Below, one piece after another: positions 34,575 through 45,128 of a stretch of DNA of 64,000 bases. The stretch's first letter is position 1. Every line of letters starts with the position of its first letter. The position numbers and the translations under genes were made by a program. Origin of the DNA: a virus. The notes below the pieces were generated by a model. It did no database searches. It worked only from the letters and a program-made list of their open reading frames with translations, and was not told where the DNA came from. The stretch lies in the IMG/VR virus record IMGVR_UViG_3300030117_005585, positions 1-64,000 of that record; one strand, written 5' to 3'.

Positions 34575-35207
34575 TCAAATCCATCTCGATATTTCTCTTT
34601 TAGCAAACTTTTCTGCCTTTTCTTCCCATTTATTATCATCATGCGGGTCTAATCCATCATAAGCAGCCATTGTACCTGCTTGTGTATATTTTTTTATATA
34701 CTTTTTTACACCAATTCTTTTGGCATCAAGTGCGTGTCCTATTTCATGCAAAATAGTCATTAAGAAATCTCTTGTTGATTTATATGATGGTCGTAATGTT
34801 ATGGTGTCTGTTTCGGGCACATATTCACCAAAGTTTTTGCCAGTGCCCATTTTTATTTTTGATTTAAGTCCGTAATGTTTTAACAATTGTTTTGCAGTAT
34901 CCATAAAATCCATTCTTTCTAAAATAACTCCTTCTTTAACCTGAATCTTTGATTTGTAATTTCTTAAAACTTTTCTTGCACCAATTCCAATACCAGCATC
35001 CATCATTCGTTGTGTTATTTCATACTTATCTTTTCCTAAGTTTTTTATAAAATAATCTGCTTTACCAACTCTACCACTATCCATTTTTCTATTCAACATT
35101 TGTTTTACTATCTTTTTGTCTTTTGCTGTTAGGTGACCTGAAAGAACTTTTATTTTCATTTCATTAACTAAGTAAGAATGTTCCATCATCTTTTTAAACT
35201 TACCCAT
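34575..35207 (-). CDS. HExxH metallopeptidase-like protein in tail operon
   Basis: This 210-residue protein has a zinc-peptidase motif ILHEIGHALDA (HEIGH ~154-158). A later Glu-rich segment 'KWEEKAEKFAKRE' (~194-204) could supply the third ligand, as in gluzincin/ImmA-type enzymes. The N-terminal ~100 residues are basic and helical. Its start overlaps the upstream tail gene's stop by one base. Within a tail operon it could be a virion or assembly protease acting on a tail protein, or an injected enzyme against a host target. Activity is not proven. Confidence 0.65.
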   Translation of the reverse strand: MGKFKKMMEHSYLVNEMKIKVLSGHLTAKDKKIVKQMLNRKMDSGRVGKADYFIKNLGKDKYEITQRMMDAGIGIGARKVLRNYKSKIQVKEGVILERMDFMDTAKQLLKHYGLKSKIKMGTGKNFGEYVPETDTITLRPSYKSTRDFLMTILHEIGHALDAKRIGVKKYIKKYTQAGTMAAYDGLDPHDDNKWEEKAEKFAKREISRWI

Positions 35208-36220
35208 TACGCATCAAACCTCACTACAAAACCTAGTGCTAAATCTTTGTCATTCTTAATAGGTGAAGATAATTGTCCTATAGCAAGTAATTCATTAAAA
35301 TCATTATATAAACCAACTTTAGTTACATATGGTCGGAATTCAGAGTGTGTGGTGAATGGTTCATATCTTGTTGCTTGTTCATAGAAGTGCTTGTAAGAAC
35401 CAGATTGATATTTTGCATCACCAGGTGGGAAAAATCTCCAAGAATCAGAGCCTGAAACACTAACACTTCCACTCTTTTCAAATGTTGCAGATATATTTGT
35501 AGTCGCATTGAATTCATTCTCTCCTATAACACAGAAGTAAGAGTATTCGTTTAAAGTGACCTGCGCTTTATATTCTAAATCAAACCCATCAGAACCTTCG
35601 CCTGTTCCAACATCTACAAATTTAGAACCTGTGTTTGTTATTACAATCACTCCTTCTTCATAAAAAACATTACCTGCAAAACTGGCAGTTGATTTAGTTA
35701 TATCGGTGTCTAAGAATCCACCAGATGCGAATGTGGCAAAACTCTGTGATAAATTTGTATCATATAAGTTACCTTCTCCATCATCAACCATTGTTACAGT
35801 GGATGCTGTACTGTCATCTTTTAAGGTTATGGATTTAGGTTTGATTCTTTCACCATATAAACTTTTTGGAACTGATATTACTGAAGCTGAAGCATGTAGT
35901 AATCTGTATTGTTTACTAGAATTGGAACCAAAATTATTGTAAGGGTTTAAAGCATTTCTGCCTGTGGTTTCTCTTTTCAAACCAGAACCCTTTTGTCTGT
36001 AGTATCTATTATTCAACATAAACCAAGCAGGTAAGTGAAAGAAAGAAGCAGATTGATATGTATCTACACCATCTGTTGTTTTGTCGTATCCACGATGACT
36101 ACCACTTACTGCTCTGAAATTGTATACAAAACTCCCACTATCCTCATTTGTTACAGTAAATTCTTTATATACTTTGAAAGGATTTCTATCAACATCACTT
36201 GGGTCTAGTCTTTTAAACAT
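35207..36220 (-). CDS. Tail/baseplate structural protein, paralogue A
   Basis: This 337-residue Ser/Thr-rich beta protein has a C-terminus 'RPYVTKVGLYNDFNELLAIG' ending VVRFDA that closely matches the next upstream gene's C-terminus. The two are therefore paralogues, likely tail surface or baseplate components. The N-terminus has 'KVYKEFTVTNEDSGSFVYNF'. It is coupled to the metallopeptidase gene downstream by a one-base overlap. No enzymatic motif. Confidence 0.7.
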   Translation of the reverse strand: MFKRLDPSDVDRNPFKVYKEFTVTNEDSGSFVYNFRAVSGSHRGYDKTTDGVDTYQSASFFHLPAWFMLNNRYYRQKGSGLKRETTGRNALNPYNNFGSNSSKQYRLLHASASVISVPKSLYGERIKPKSITLKDDSTASTVTMVDDGEGNLYDTNLSQSFATFASGGFLDTDITKSTASFAGNVFYEEGVIVITNTGSKFVDVGTGEGSDGFDLEYKAQVTLNEYSYFCVIGENEFNATTNISATFEKSGSVSVSGSDSWRFFPPGDAKYQSGSYKHFYEQATRYEPFTTHSEFRPYVTKVGLYNDFNELLAIGQLSSPIKNDKDLALGFVVRFDA

Positions 36221-36238
36221 GACCTGTATCCCCTAAAA

Positions 36239-37291
36239 TTAGAAATCTAATTTTACTTTGACAATTGCTTCTCTTGAATATGATTTCAATAATGGTTTAC
36301 TTAATTTAGCGACTGCTAACAACTCACCACCATCATTATACAAACCAACTTGAGTTATGAATGTCTTTGGATTTTTGAAGAATGTAGATTGTGTAAACGA
36401 ACCATCAGAAGAAGTTGCAAATGATGGATTAGAACTAAAGTTAAATTCTTTGTTTGGTATTCTACAAAAAAAGTGTTGTGAAGTAATTATCTCTTCTCTA
36501 CGAGCAGCAAAATAATTAGCAGCTTCTATTTTCTCAAAAAACTTACCAACATTACCACCCTCTGTGTTTGAAGCAAGAGATGCTGATAAAGAAGCTGACA
36601 TCGGTGATGCTAATACAGGACCATTCAGTATAATAATACCTAAGTCAGGATAGAATAGTCCAAGTCCACCACCAGGTTGACTAGCAGCTGTAGTGTCAAT
36701 ATCAGCAGTTCCTCCTTGTATAGAACCACTTACAACATTGAATACCCTACCACCTTGATTGACTTTAGCTTCTGTTGTTGCCCCACTATCGTCAATAAGC
36801 TTCATTATACCTTTGTTATTACTTCCACTTATATGTAATTCCCAATTGCCAGGATCCATCTTTTCACGAAGTTGTTGTCTGGCAACTGATATAGCGTAAA
36901 CGTAATCAGGTGTAATGTGAGCACCAGTTCCAGCAAATGTAAATTTGTCTTCATTAGGTCCTAAAAGAGTTTGTGATAATTGTCTATATATACCAGCAGA
37001 TGCTCTATTTCCAGCAAGACCAGTACCACCTACGGAACCACTTCCGTGAAAGTGACCATAAGCAATTGAAAATTGAACTTTGGCACTTGAATCCGATTGA
37101 GGATTTGCAGAGAAAACATCTAAGTAATGAGCAGCATTACTGCCTGATTGTACTGAAGATGTAAAAAAAGTAGTTATAGAAGCAGCACCATCTGCCCACA
37201 TACCTGAAGATACAATATCTTTTACATTAGTTATAACATCACCAGATTCTGGACTATTTGGTGGTTGAATATTAAACTCTTTATAAATCAT
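36239..37291 (-). CDS. Tail/baseplate structural protein, paralogue B
   Basis: This 350-residue protein has the shared ending 'TFITQVGLYNDGGELLAVAK' and VKVKLDF of paralogue A. The N-terminal half is Ser/Ala/Gly-rich and differs. MIYKEFNIQPPNSPESGDV opens the protein. It lies in a run of tail genes with 17-18 base gaps. Probably both bind the same baseplate partner through the C-terminal domain while presenting different outer domains. Confidence 0.7.
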   Translation of the reverse strand: MIYKEFNIQPPNSPESGDVITNVKDIVSSGMWADGAASITTFFTSSVQSGSNAAHYLDVFSANPQSDSSAKVQFSIAYGHFHGSGSVGGTGLAGNRASAGIYRQLSQTLLGPNEDKFTFAGTGAHITPDYVYAISVARQQLREKMDPGNWELHISGSNNKGIMKLIDDSGATTEAKVNQGGRVFNVVSGSIQGGTADIDTTAASQPGGGLGLFYPDLGIIILNGPVLASPMSASLSASLASNTEGGNVGKFFEKIEAANYFAARREEIITSQHFFCRIPNKEFNFSSNPSFATSSDGSFTQSTFFKNPKTFITQVGLYNDGGELLAVAKLSKPLLKSYSREAIVKVKLDF

Positions 37292-37308
37292 CTTTTACTC
37301 CTATAAAT

Positions 37309-37980
37309 TTAAAGTAATCCAACCGATAGGATAACATTGTTAGTTACAGTAATTGATTTAGTAGCACCTGTATCATTTCCTATAATAGTTAATTGTGTTG
37401 ATTTACCTGCCGATGTTGTACTATCTGGAGATAAAGGTAATACACCAATTCTTACAGTTGAAGCAACAAGAGTTTTACTATTAGGTACATCATCATCACC
37501 TAAGAAAAATGGTGTGGTAGCACCAGCTCCAGTAGCACCAGCAGCCTGTCCAACATTCATACTCACAATACTTTGGTCATGTAAAATAAATGTGTATGAT
37601 TGATCTGAAACATTAGCAGTAGTTGGTGTGACTGTAACTCTTGGTTGATTTAAACCACCACCCGCATTGAAAGACACTGCTTCTGGCTGTACATTAAGTA
37701 TTGGCATCTTTTGAGTGTTCTTCGGAAGTGTTACTAACTTGTATCTTAATACATGATTTTCATCAGGAAAAGCTTCTAACAATGGCATGTTTTCTATAGC
37801 TGCTCCATAAAAATCGGTTCCATTTGGATGTGAGGTGTCGAATAAACGATAATCAACCTCATCATCTGATAAAGCAAATTTTGTAATATTAAATGCATTT
37901 GTACCTTGTGCTAATAACTCTCGACCTTTCTTAGTTAATATAGCATCTACGGTAACTGTAGTGTTATTCAGAAATCCCAT
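37309..37980 (-). CDS. Tail structural protein, conserved in marine T4-like phages
   Basis: This 223-residue protein opens MGFLNNTTVTVDAILTKKGR and continues 'ALSDDEVDYRLFDTSHPNG', a pattern typical of small phage tail/baseplate proteins next to fibre genes. The last ~100 residues look like an Ig-like beta domain ending in 'VTNNVILSVGLL'. A ribosome binding site and an AT-rich element lie upstream. The precise role is unknown. Confidence 0.7.
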   Translation of the reverse strand: MGFLNNTTVTVDAILTKKGRELLAQGTNAFNITKFALSDDEVDYRLFDTSHPNGTDFYGAAIENMPLLEAFPDENHVLRYKLVTLPKNTQKMPILNVQPEAVSFNAGGGLNQPRVTVTPTTANVSDQSYTFILHDQSIVSMNVGQAAGATGAGATTPFFLGDDDVPNSKTLVASTVRIGVLPLSPDSTTSAGKSTQLTIIGNDTGATKSITVTNNVILSVGLL

Positions 37981-38025
37981 AAAAAACTCCTAATTTGTGT
38001 TTTGGATTGTATAATTTGATTCATA

Positions 38026-38035
38026 TATAAATATT
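38026..38035 (-). promoter_or_regulatory. AT-rich recurring element before 223-residue tail gene
   Basis: AATATTTATATATGAATC occurs in the 81-base gap after the giant tail gene, 46 bases before the start. A TTATACAAT string lies just downstream and could be an alternative -10. Confidence 0.4.
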
Positions 38036-38061
38036 ACCATTTTGATTTTTTATTAAAAAAA

Positions 38062-41000
38062 TTATCTCCTACCTCTACGACCTCTTCTTTTTTTCTTTCT
38101 AGTTTTCTTTCTTTTTCTATTTATCTTACTTCCTAAGTCACGCGCAGATGTATCACTGCGACCTGCAACACCAGGTAATATAGTTGGCGTAATTCTACCT
38201 GACATTCCTTTTACTTTTGGTTTTCTTTTCTTCTTTCTCTTTTTAATCCTTTTCTTTTTTCTGAAGTCATTGATAGTTTCTTCTAACTCACTTTGATTTA
38301 GAGGACGACCAAGAGATTCTTGAGCCTGCTTAATAGCAGCATCAGGTGAAGCTGGTACTCTTTTAATCTTATCACGTGTTCCTTTTTTACGTTTTCGTTT
38401 AAATTTAGCAACAATTCCTTCACCAGTATCTAATGTGGATTCACCTTCATCTTTTTGTACTAGTTTCGTAGGTGCTACTCTTGTTACCTCAACAGGTGGG
38501 CCGCCATCTTGTGTGGTTTTAAGTGTATTTTTAACTCCAGCGTAATATGAATTAAATCTTGCTTGACATTGTTCTACTAAATTGTCTATATCAACATTAA
38601 AGAATGAAGATGAGTTTGCTAATCCTAAAGATGCACTTGCTTGTGTACTAAAAAATTTCATTATCTTTTGATTATTACCGTAAATTCTAGACCCACTAAT
38701 AACTGGTTGTAGAACTTCTTTATAGTGTACATCATCCCCAAATGTAACCGAACCTGATACATAATCACCTGGTTGTTTCAAATTTTGCCAAAAAGGTATA
38801 TCGAGAAATCTATCTTTAATCTCAGAACCAGATGCTTCCTTTGTTAAATATTCTCCACTTGATGATAGAACAGAAGAGCCTGTCTCATAACTAAACATAT
38901 CAACTCTACCAGTCCACTGTTCGTAATCAGTAATTGATAATCCCGCATTGAAAGAAGCAGTAACAACTATTTGAGAGTCTACATCTATCGACTCACTAAA
39001 ATATGGTTGAGTAAAAACAGGATCTCTTCCAATAATTACTTTTGGTCTTTCAAAAATATTTGGTTCAACAAGAATACCCAAATTAGGTTTGGCTCTTGCC
39101 GGTATCATCTTTCTAACTTGTGGAAACAATGATTGGTCATAATACTTTAGTAGTCTTATATAATCCCAAAAATTATTTGGAGATGTATATTTTTGCCAGT
39201 AGTTATCGGCTACATTTTTTAAACCACGATAATCTTGTTCAGTTTTGTCTCTTGGGTCTCCTAAGAAATTATCAAAATTAAGATTTGCAACAGAATTTAT
39301 GATATCATTATTTATGACATCTGTTGGAGCAAAGAAAACACCAACCTTATTTGAGTCATTTGGGGCTGTATCGTAAGCACTTATTGTTGCTCTTTTGTCA
39401 GCATTTAAATTGAAACCTGGCCTTAGTTTATTAGACTCCACCCTAATTTTATTTGTAACTCTTCTCAAAGCACCAATACTTGGTATGTTTGTTTTTGTCT
39501 CATCTGTTATTGCTCTAAAAAAGTTGCCTGTAAATCCATCATGAGAACCTGAGTATGTAGTGGTTTGATTTGCACTTACATCACGAATACCATCTGTATC
39601 GGTGTTTAAATCTTTATTATCATCAAATGAATATCTCAATACTAAATTATTATAGGAAGATGATATTGTATTACCATCAAAAGCTTTAGGATTACCAATG
39701 TGATTTCTAAATGAGCCAGTATTTAATGTTTCTGTCCAATGCCTGTATTCCATTATCGAACCACTAAACTGAACACCTACTAATGGGTCATCTGCTTGAC
39801 CACCTATGTAGATTTCACCAGGTGTGGCGTAGGCACCTATGTAAGATGAAGAAGCAGCAACATTTAAATCCATTACTGAAGTGGAGAATTTGTCTATTTT
39901 ACTTCTTCCAGCATCATAATGTCCAACATGCAATTCAATCGATTGTGATATACCTAATGTCGAATCAGAACCAGACATTCTTCTTACCATTACAGAATAA
40001 AAATCACCATCATACACAGGAAAATTAGAAGAAGATATTTCCTTCAATCCATCAGAACCACTCAGTTGAAAAGCAACATGCCCAAAATTATCATCAGAAT
40101 CATTGTCTTTAAGTCTAATGTAAAAACTTGAGGACACATTAGGGCTGGTTGGTTCCTTTTCTACTAATATCTGATTTGAGCCGGTAGCAGCTCTAAATCT
40201 CAATTCAATAGTATCTGGCGTTCTATTAGAAGAATCATCAGTAGTCCAAATAGTTTTCACAAACTGACTATTTCTAAAATCTAGTGCTCTTGTAAACTTT
40301 CTGGCAATCTCAAACTGTGGTGTAGCATCGTCTGGTAAATCAGGACCACCGTATTCTTTGACTCTTAATATTGTTGATGGTATACCATAGGCACTTATCA
40401 AACCTTTTATAGCCCTTACACTTCCTTTATTCTTCAGGAAGAAAGGCATATTATTAATAATACGACTCCAAATTTCTCTTGATACGTCTCTTTCAGATGT
40501 AGTTGAATAATCGTTGTATGCTGAACCTGTCACCTCTTTACCTAAAGCATACTTTGATAAAGAAATCATATCCTTACCATCATTGAGTTCCCACCCAAGG
40601 GATTGACCAACACTTTTCAGTAAGTCTCGCGATATACCCTCTGTGAGTTTTTCCCTTCTATCAAAGACATCGGTTAAACCTTTTATATATACCCAAACAT
40701 TGTCGAAGTGGTGTGCTATCATATCAACTAAAGTTAAGTAAGTCTTATTCGAAACATCATTTCTGATATGTAATGGAATAATATTACTTAACTTATTAAA
40801 GTTTTCTAAATCGTATAATGAACCACTTTGCATCTGTTCCCCAAACCAACTTACAGCTTGAGAAGAAGTCGCGTGTGCCAAAATGTACGGATCGGTTATT
40901 GTGCCTGAACCACCTGTTTTTGGCCAAGCATTATCGTAAAACTCTCCTAAAGAACTTGTAACAAAAGAAGAACTTTTGTAATACATATAATTTTCGAAAG

Positions 41001-44000
41001 GGTCGAAATTATTCTTCACATCTTTTATTTCATTGTGATAAAAATTCAAATCGGATTGTGAACCACTTATTCCTATATAGGAGGAACTAACTATTTTTAA
41101 TGATTCAATTTGTTCTACTTTAAATTTAAAATTGGATATTCTTTTTTCAGCAGAACTAAAGTTTATAAAATTTTCGAATCTTGTAAAATCTACATTCAAT
41201 TCAACACTATCCAAACTTTGACTTAAAAATTCATTCTGTAGTTCATTTGATATAAATGCATCTTCAGATAATATATCACCTTCGGTTTTGTAATCAGTTG
41301 TTCTGACTTGAATAGGACTTTCAACATTCATCAAATCAGGATCTCTAAGAACAATATCACCCACTTCGGTGTCTATGAAATCAACGATTTCTACATTTTC
41401 AATTACAGGATCTGCCATTTCTTTCACAACTGTACATTCACTAAGCGGTGATATATCAGACGGTAATGCCTCATACATTTTATAAGTTACAGAGTAAGGA
41501 TATGGATTGCTTGTTACATCTTTTTTGAAGTTAGTCGTTAAAAAAGTTCTATTTCCAAATTTGAGATAAGTTCTTAAATCATATGGATTATACACCAAAT
41601 AAGAAATTTCAAAATTTGAATAATCTATTGGCTGATCACCTTCAACAAGATATTGCTGACCATCCTCCGTAGTTAGGGCATTTGCTGCCTCTTCATATGA
41701 ACGATTTATATCTATACGATTACCATTGTGATGAATATTTCTTATCTGTGCTGTGAACGGTTTGTAAATAGGTGTTTGTGTTTCTTGTGAATTCAATGTA
41801 ATATCGGCAAAGATATTATCAACCCAAGTAACACCATATGCTGTATCGGGTGTTAAACTGTCATCCCATACATTGTGTCCATTAATTTTCAAAAACCAAG
41901 GTGCAGAAAGATTCCAATCCTCAGGAATCTCTATTGCAGTTTCATAAGAAGCCCAGCCACCAGCAGTTGTTGCATAATAGGGTTCAACAATCGTACTATA
42001 GCTGTATACAGGTGCTCCCTCTAATGAGTTCCATTCCGCATTGTCTCCATCCCACCGCCATTGATTTTGTGGACTTAAAGCTCCATCTTTGTAAGGATCG
42101 GGATCGAAAGAAAGTATCTCAGTGCCATCGTCATATACTGCATTAGGATTATAGTTGTCAGCAGCTGGATTTCTAGGCCCAAATATTAAATCTGCTCCAC
42201 CAGTATCAACTTCACCTGCACCAAATGCGAAAGAAGTGACAGCTTTTTGACTACGCACTCCATCTTGTCTGGCATCATTGTTCATTTTGTAGTATGTATC
42301 ACCTATTATACAAGACCATACTGTAAAATGCCCACCATATATATCTCTTGAAAACGCAACATCCCATTCAGATGGTAAACCAGAAAATCCGTCTACCGCA
42401 AAATTTGCTGGGTAATCCTCATCAAAGAATGTACCACCACTACCTTCTTCAAAAAAGTCTCCATCTCCGTCACCCATTCTCCAAAACTGATTAGTACCTT
42501 TTATAGCAAAATAATGTTGAAATTTGCCTCCAGATCCACCTTTCTTTTGAAGCATAACTTCAAATTCACCACCATTACTATTTAATATATTATTAAAATC
42601 TTGATCTAGATCTATCCACTTTTTTAGTCCATCGTCATTTCCACCACCGCCTATTTCAGGAGAAAATTGTTCAACCATAAATGCTCTATTACAATCATCT
42701 TCACCTGAACCATTGGTGTAAAATACTATGAAAAAACCTACACGAATTGCGTTACTACCAGTTTTTCTTGTTCTTGTTATACTTTGTATTCTTCCATTTT
42801 CAAAAATATCATCGTAAAGTGTTTTGCCTGTGTCCTCAACTATAAAATTTCTAACAGCTGGAAAAAAATCATCAAATTTGTAAACTTCAACATCATTAGC
42901 ATTAGCAGTAAATGATTCTTTTAGTATCCAAATCAAGTCATCTTTAATCAACATAATTTTGTCTTGTGATCCTCCCGGATCCTCCTTTGATATTATCGTA
43001 CCAGTTTGCCATCCAGCATTTTCACCTGGTCTGGTGTTTCTTTGATAGATTGGCTCACCTTGTCCAGGAAACTGATACGGATGTGCATTAGCAACATTGT
43101 TATAATCATCGGGATTAACAGTACCAACAGGTGCACCTGGCGCTGAACCAGCAACAGTTGTATTCCAAGTACCAGCACCATCCCATCTCCATTCACCGCC
43201 AGGACTTAATTCACCTTGCTTTGTATATTCAGGACCTAAGTTTGGTTTCCATTGATATATTGTACCTGATTTGCTTTCGATTATCCACGCACCCTCCCCT
43301 ATTCTAGTGGTTTCAGTGGTGTCACCCACCTCACCAACAAAAAAGTCTAAATTGTATTGATTTAATATCTGAGCTTGTCTAGCTGGTGGCTGTGGTTCGA
43401 TAGTCTGTGCATTTCCACTCGTATTAGCTAAGTAGCCATTAGGTGTTGGCGGCACTGCTTCTGTTGGCTCTACAGGATTGAAGGGATCGAAGTATCCTTC
43501 AGGTGGAGCAGTTGGTTTTGGTTCATTGAATATGCCAAGTGGATATATTAACTCCATACTAACACCTTTACCGATAAGAGTGCTCTTCATATCAAATTCA
43601 ATATTTATTTCATCTCCTGCACTAGCTCCAAGCGATTGTAGTTCTAATATTTCCTGCTTGACAGATAATTCTCTATGCCCATCGGTTACAGGCCAAGACT
43701 CATAATCTACGAATACATTATTTTGGTCAATAAATTTAAGACAGTTTCCTCCTTGATTTCCTTCATTCCTAACAAACTTTGCATGATATCCTATACCAGA
43801 ACTCCCAGCATGAACGGTATCGGTTAAACCATTGTAGCCAGAAGTCCAATTTATTAATTTTATAGCATCACTGTGTAGACTTGAATCCCACGCCGCTTCT
43901 ATTATTGCAGGCTGACCAGTATTTGTATCAACCTCTATATCTTCAAAAGTATCATTTGAAATTATATTTAAATCAGTTCTTACTGTTTGTGTCTGATATC

Positions 44001-44823
44001 CCATTAGAAAAGCATCTGGTAAAGTAATCGTACCGCCAATCATATTATTAGTGAAAACAAAACCACCAGGTGCTGATGCTATTTCTAAAGTTTTAGAAGT
44101 GTTGTAATTTGTAGGTGGTGGTCCTGTTCCGGCATTGAAACCAGGTATAGAGGATGGGTCTTGATAAACTTCTTTAAATGATATACCCTCATCTATATAT
44201 TCTATTCTTGTTGATTCCTGTAATTTTTGAAAATCGGTTATATATTGATGTCCGTCAGCCCCACCAAGAAAAGAATCCTCAATGTTTTTAGCTCTTAACC
44301 TTACTTCTGTTCTAGAATTAGATACAGCATCGATTATATACTTGTAGTCGGTTATAAGTAGAGTTTCAGCAATATCAGGATTTGCGTTGTATTCTTCTTC
44401 CGTTCCTTTGAAAATTTTACCAGTATTATCGATAAATATATTTGATGCATCTTGATTCAATATGTATATTTCATCTTCAAAACCAGGCTTTGTTCTAAGT
44501 AATACAGGCTTTTCTCTACCACCTAATTCCCTTAAAAATCTGTATCTTATCTGAAATGTTCCTGTTTCAAAACCAAAATTTTCTTTTAAATTTTTTGCAG
44601 GTTTTAATTTTACAAAAACATCCTCTGTTTCTGCAAAAGCATCGGCAATACTTAAATCCTGATATTCAATAAAGTTACCACCGCTATCATACAACTCTAT
44701 CAATACTTTATCTTTTGTAGGATTAGCACCCCAATTACCATTCTCATATGGCTTATTGCCCACTCTTTTTGTGATTCCACGAAGTAATCTTTCTCTATCT
44801 GCTGGTTTTAAAGCACTGGACAT
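38062..44823 (-). CDS. Giant tail/baseplate structural protein (2,253 residues)
   Basis: This is the largest gene in the window. The N-terminal ~150 residues resemble tail proteins that interact with neighbours ('NWGANPTKDKVLIELYDSGG'). The middle (~350-1100) holds several domains with W-rich repeats such as 'GEWRWDGAGTW' and NQWRWDGDNAEW, which suggest carbohydrate-binding or lectin-like modules. Around 1550-1720 is a concanavalin/LamG-like jelly roll ('IELRFRAATGSNQILVEKEP' to 'DGDFYSVMVRRMSG'). The last ~120 residues are extremely basic, with KRKRKKGTRDK and RKKKRIKKRKKKRK runs ending RRGRRGRR. That basic tail is unusual for a tail protein. It lies between small tail genes in the baseplate operon, so a central baseplate or long-fibre role is likely. 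Confidence 0.75.
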   Translation of the reverse strand: MSSALKPADRERLLRGITKRVGNKPYENGNWGANPTKDKVLIELYDSGGNFIEYQDLSIADAFAETEDVFVKLKPAKNLKENFGFETGTFQIRYRFLRELGGREKPVLLRTKPGFEDEIYILNQDASNIFIDNTGKIFKGTEEEYNANPDIAETLLITDYKYIIDAVSNSRTEVRLRAKNIEDSFLGGADGHQYITDFQKLQESTRIEYIDEGISFKEVYQDPSSIPGFNAGTGPPPTNYNTSKTLEIASAPGGFVFTNNMIGGTITLPDAFLMGYQTQTVRTDLNIISNDTFEDIEVDTNTGQPAIIEAAWDSSLHSDAIKLINWTSGYNGLTDTVHAGSSGIGYHAKFVRNEGNQGGNCLKFIDQNNVFVDYESWPVTDGHRELSVKQEILELQSLGASAGDEINIEFDMKSTLIGKGVSMELIYPLGIFNEPKPTAPPEGYFDPFNPVEPTEAVPPTPNGYLANTSGNAQTIEPQPPARQAQILNQYNLDFFVGEVGDTTETTRIGEGAWIIESKSGTIYQWKPNLGPEYTKQGELSPGGEWRWDGAGTWNTTVAGSAPGAPVGTVNPDDYNNVANAHPYQFPGQGEPIYQRNTRPGENAGWQTGTIISKEDPGGSQDKIMLIKDDLIWILKESFTANANDVEVYKFDDFFPAVRNFIVEDTGKTLYDDIFENGRIQSITRTRKTGSNAIRVGFFIVFYTNGSGEDDCNRAFMVEQFSPEIGGGGNDDGLKKWIDLDQDFNNILNSNGGEFEVMLQKKGGSGGKFQHYFAIKGTNQFWRMGDGDGDFFEEGSGGTFFDEDYPANFAVDGFSGLPSEWDVAFSRDIYGGHFTVWSCIIGDTYYKMNNDARQDGVRSQKAVTSFAFGAGEVDTGGADLIFGPRNPAADNYNPNAVYDDGTEILSFDPDPYKDGALSPQNQWRWDGDNAEWNSLEGAPVYSYSTIVEPYYATTAGGWASYETAIEIPEDWNLSAPWFLKINGHNVWDDSLTPDTAYGVTWVDNIFADITLNSQETQTPIYKPFTAQIRNIHHNGNRIDINRSYEEAANALTTEDGQQYLVEGDQPIDYSNFEISYLVYNPYDLRTYLKFGNRTFLTTNFKKDVTSNPYPYSVTYKMYEALPSDISPLSECTVVKEMADPVIENVEIVDFIDTEVGDIVLRDPDLMNVESPIQVRTTDYKTEGDILSEDAFISNELQNEFLSQSLDSVELNVDFTRFENFINFSSAEKRISNFKFKVEQIESLKIVSSSYIGISGSQSDLNFYHNEIKDVKNNFDPFENYMYYKSSSFVTSSLGEFYDNAWPKTGGSGTITDPYILAHATSSQAVSWFGEQMQSGSLYDLENFNKLSNIIPLHIRNDVSNKTYLTLVDMIAHHFDNVWVYIKGLTDVFDRREKLTEGISRDLLKSVGQSLGWELNDGKDMISLSKYALGKEVTGSAYNDYSTTSERDVSREIWSRIINNMPFFLKNKGSVRAIKGLISAYGIPSTILRVKEYGGPDLPDDATPQFEIARKFTRALDFRNSQFVKTIWTTDDSSNRTPDTIELRFRAATGSNQILVEKEPTSPNVSSSFYIRLKDNDSDDNFGHVAFQLSGSDGLKEISSSNFPVYDGDFYSVMVRRMSGSDSTLGISQSIELHVGHYDAGRSKIDKFSTSVMDLNVAASSSYIGAYATPGEIYIGGQADDPLVGVQFSGSIMEYRHWTETLNTGSFRNHIGNPKAFDGNTISSSYNNLVLRYSFDDNKDLNTDTDGIRDVSANQTTTYSGSHDGFTGNFFRAITDETKTNIPSIGALRRVTNKIRVESNKLRPGFNLNADKRATISAYDTAPNDSNKVGVFFAPTDVINNDIINSVANLNFDNFLGDPRDKTEQDYRGLKNVADNYWQKYTSPNNFWDYIRLLKYYDQSLFPQVRKMIPARAKPNLGILVEPNIFERPKVIIGRDPVFTQPYFSESIDVDSQIVVTASFNAGLSITDYEQWTGRVDMFSYETGSSVLSSSGEYLTKEASGSEIKDRFLDIPFWQNLKQPGDYVSGSVTFGDDVHYKEVLQPVISGSRIYGNNQKIMKFFSTQASASLGLANSSSFFNVDIDNLVEQCQARFNSYYAGVKNTLKTTQDGGPPVEVTRVAPTKLVQKDEGESTLDTGEGIVAKFKRKRKKGTRDKIKRVPASPDAAIKQAQESLGRPLNQSELEETINDFRKKKRIKKRKKKRKPKVKGMSGRITPTILPGVAGRSDTSARDLGSKINRKRKKTRKKKRRGRRGRR

Positions 44824-45128
44824 TATAGCTCTCTTATATCTCTATCTATTATCTGATTTATTGTATCATCATCTTTTAATTGTTCCACAACAGTAGTGGC
44901 AAATAAAGTGGTTGTTTCATCATCATACAACTCCCCTGTGTAAGGATTTTCAAAAAGTTTTATAGTACCGCTTTCGTCTCTAGTAATTAAACTACCATCA
45001 TATGCTGAACCCGATACCGATATCTTTGTCTTTAGCCTTTCTATTTGTGTTAAATACTGCTGTTCATCTTCATCGATAAGATTTTGATAAAATGTATTGT
45101 TTTTAAGTTCTTCTTTTGTGTATGGCAT
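44823..45128 (-). CDS. Small tail-operon protein, unknown
   Basis: This 101-residue protein (MPYTKEELKNNTFYQNLIDE...) is acidic and helical at both ends, with a short beta centre ('YDGSLITRDESGTIKLFENP'). Its start overlaps the ferredoxin stop (TAATG), and its stop overlaps the start of the 2,253-residue gene, so all three are coupled. No family was recognised. A chaperone or connector for the giant tail protein is possible. Confidence 0.65.
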   Translation of the reverse strand: MPYTKEELKNNTFYQNLIDEDEQQYLTQIERLKTKISVSGSAYDGSLITRDESGTIKLFENPYTGELYDDETTTLFATTVVEQLKDDDTINQIIDRDIREL

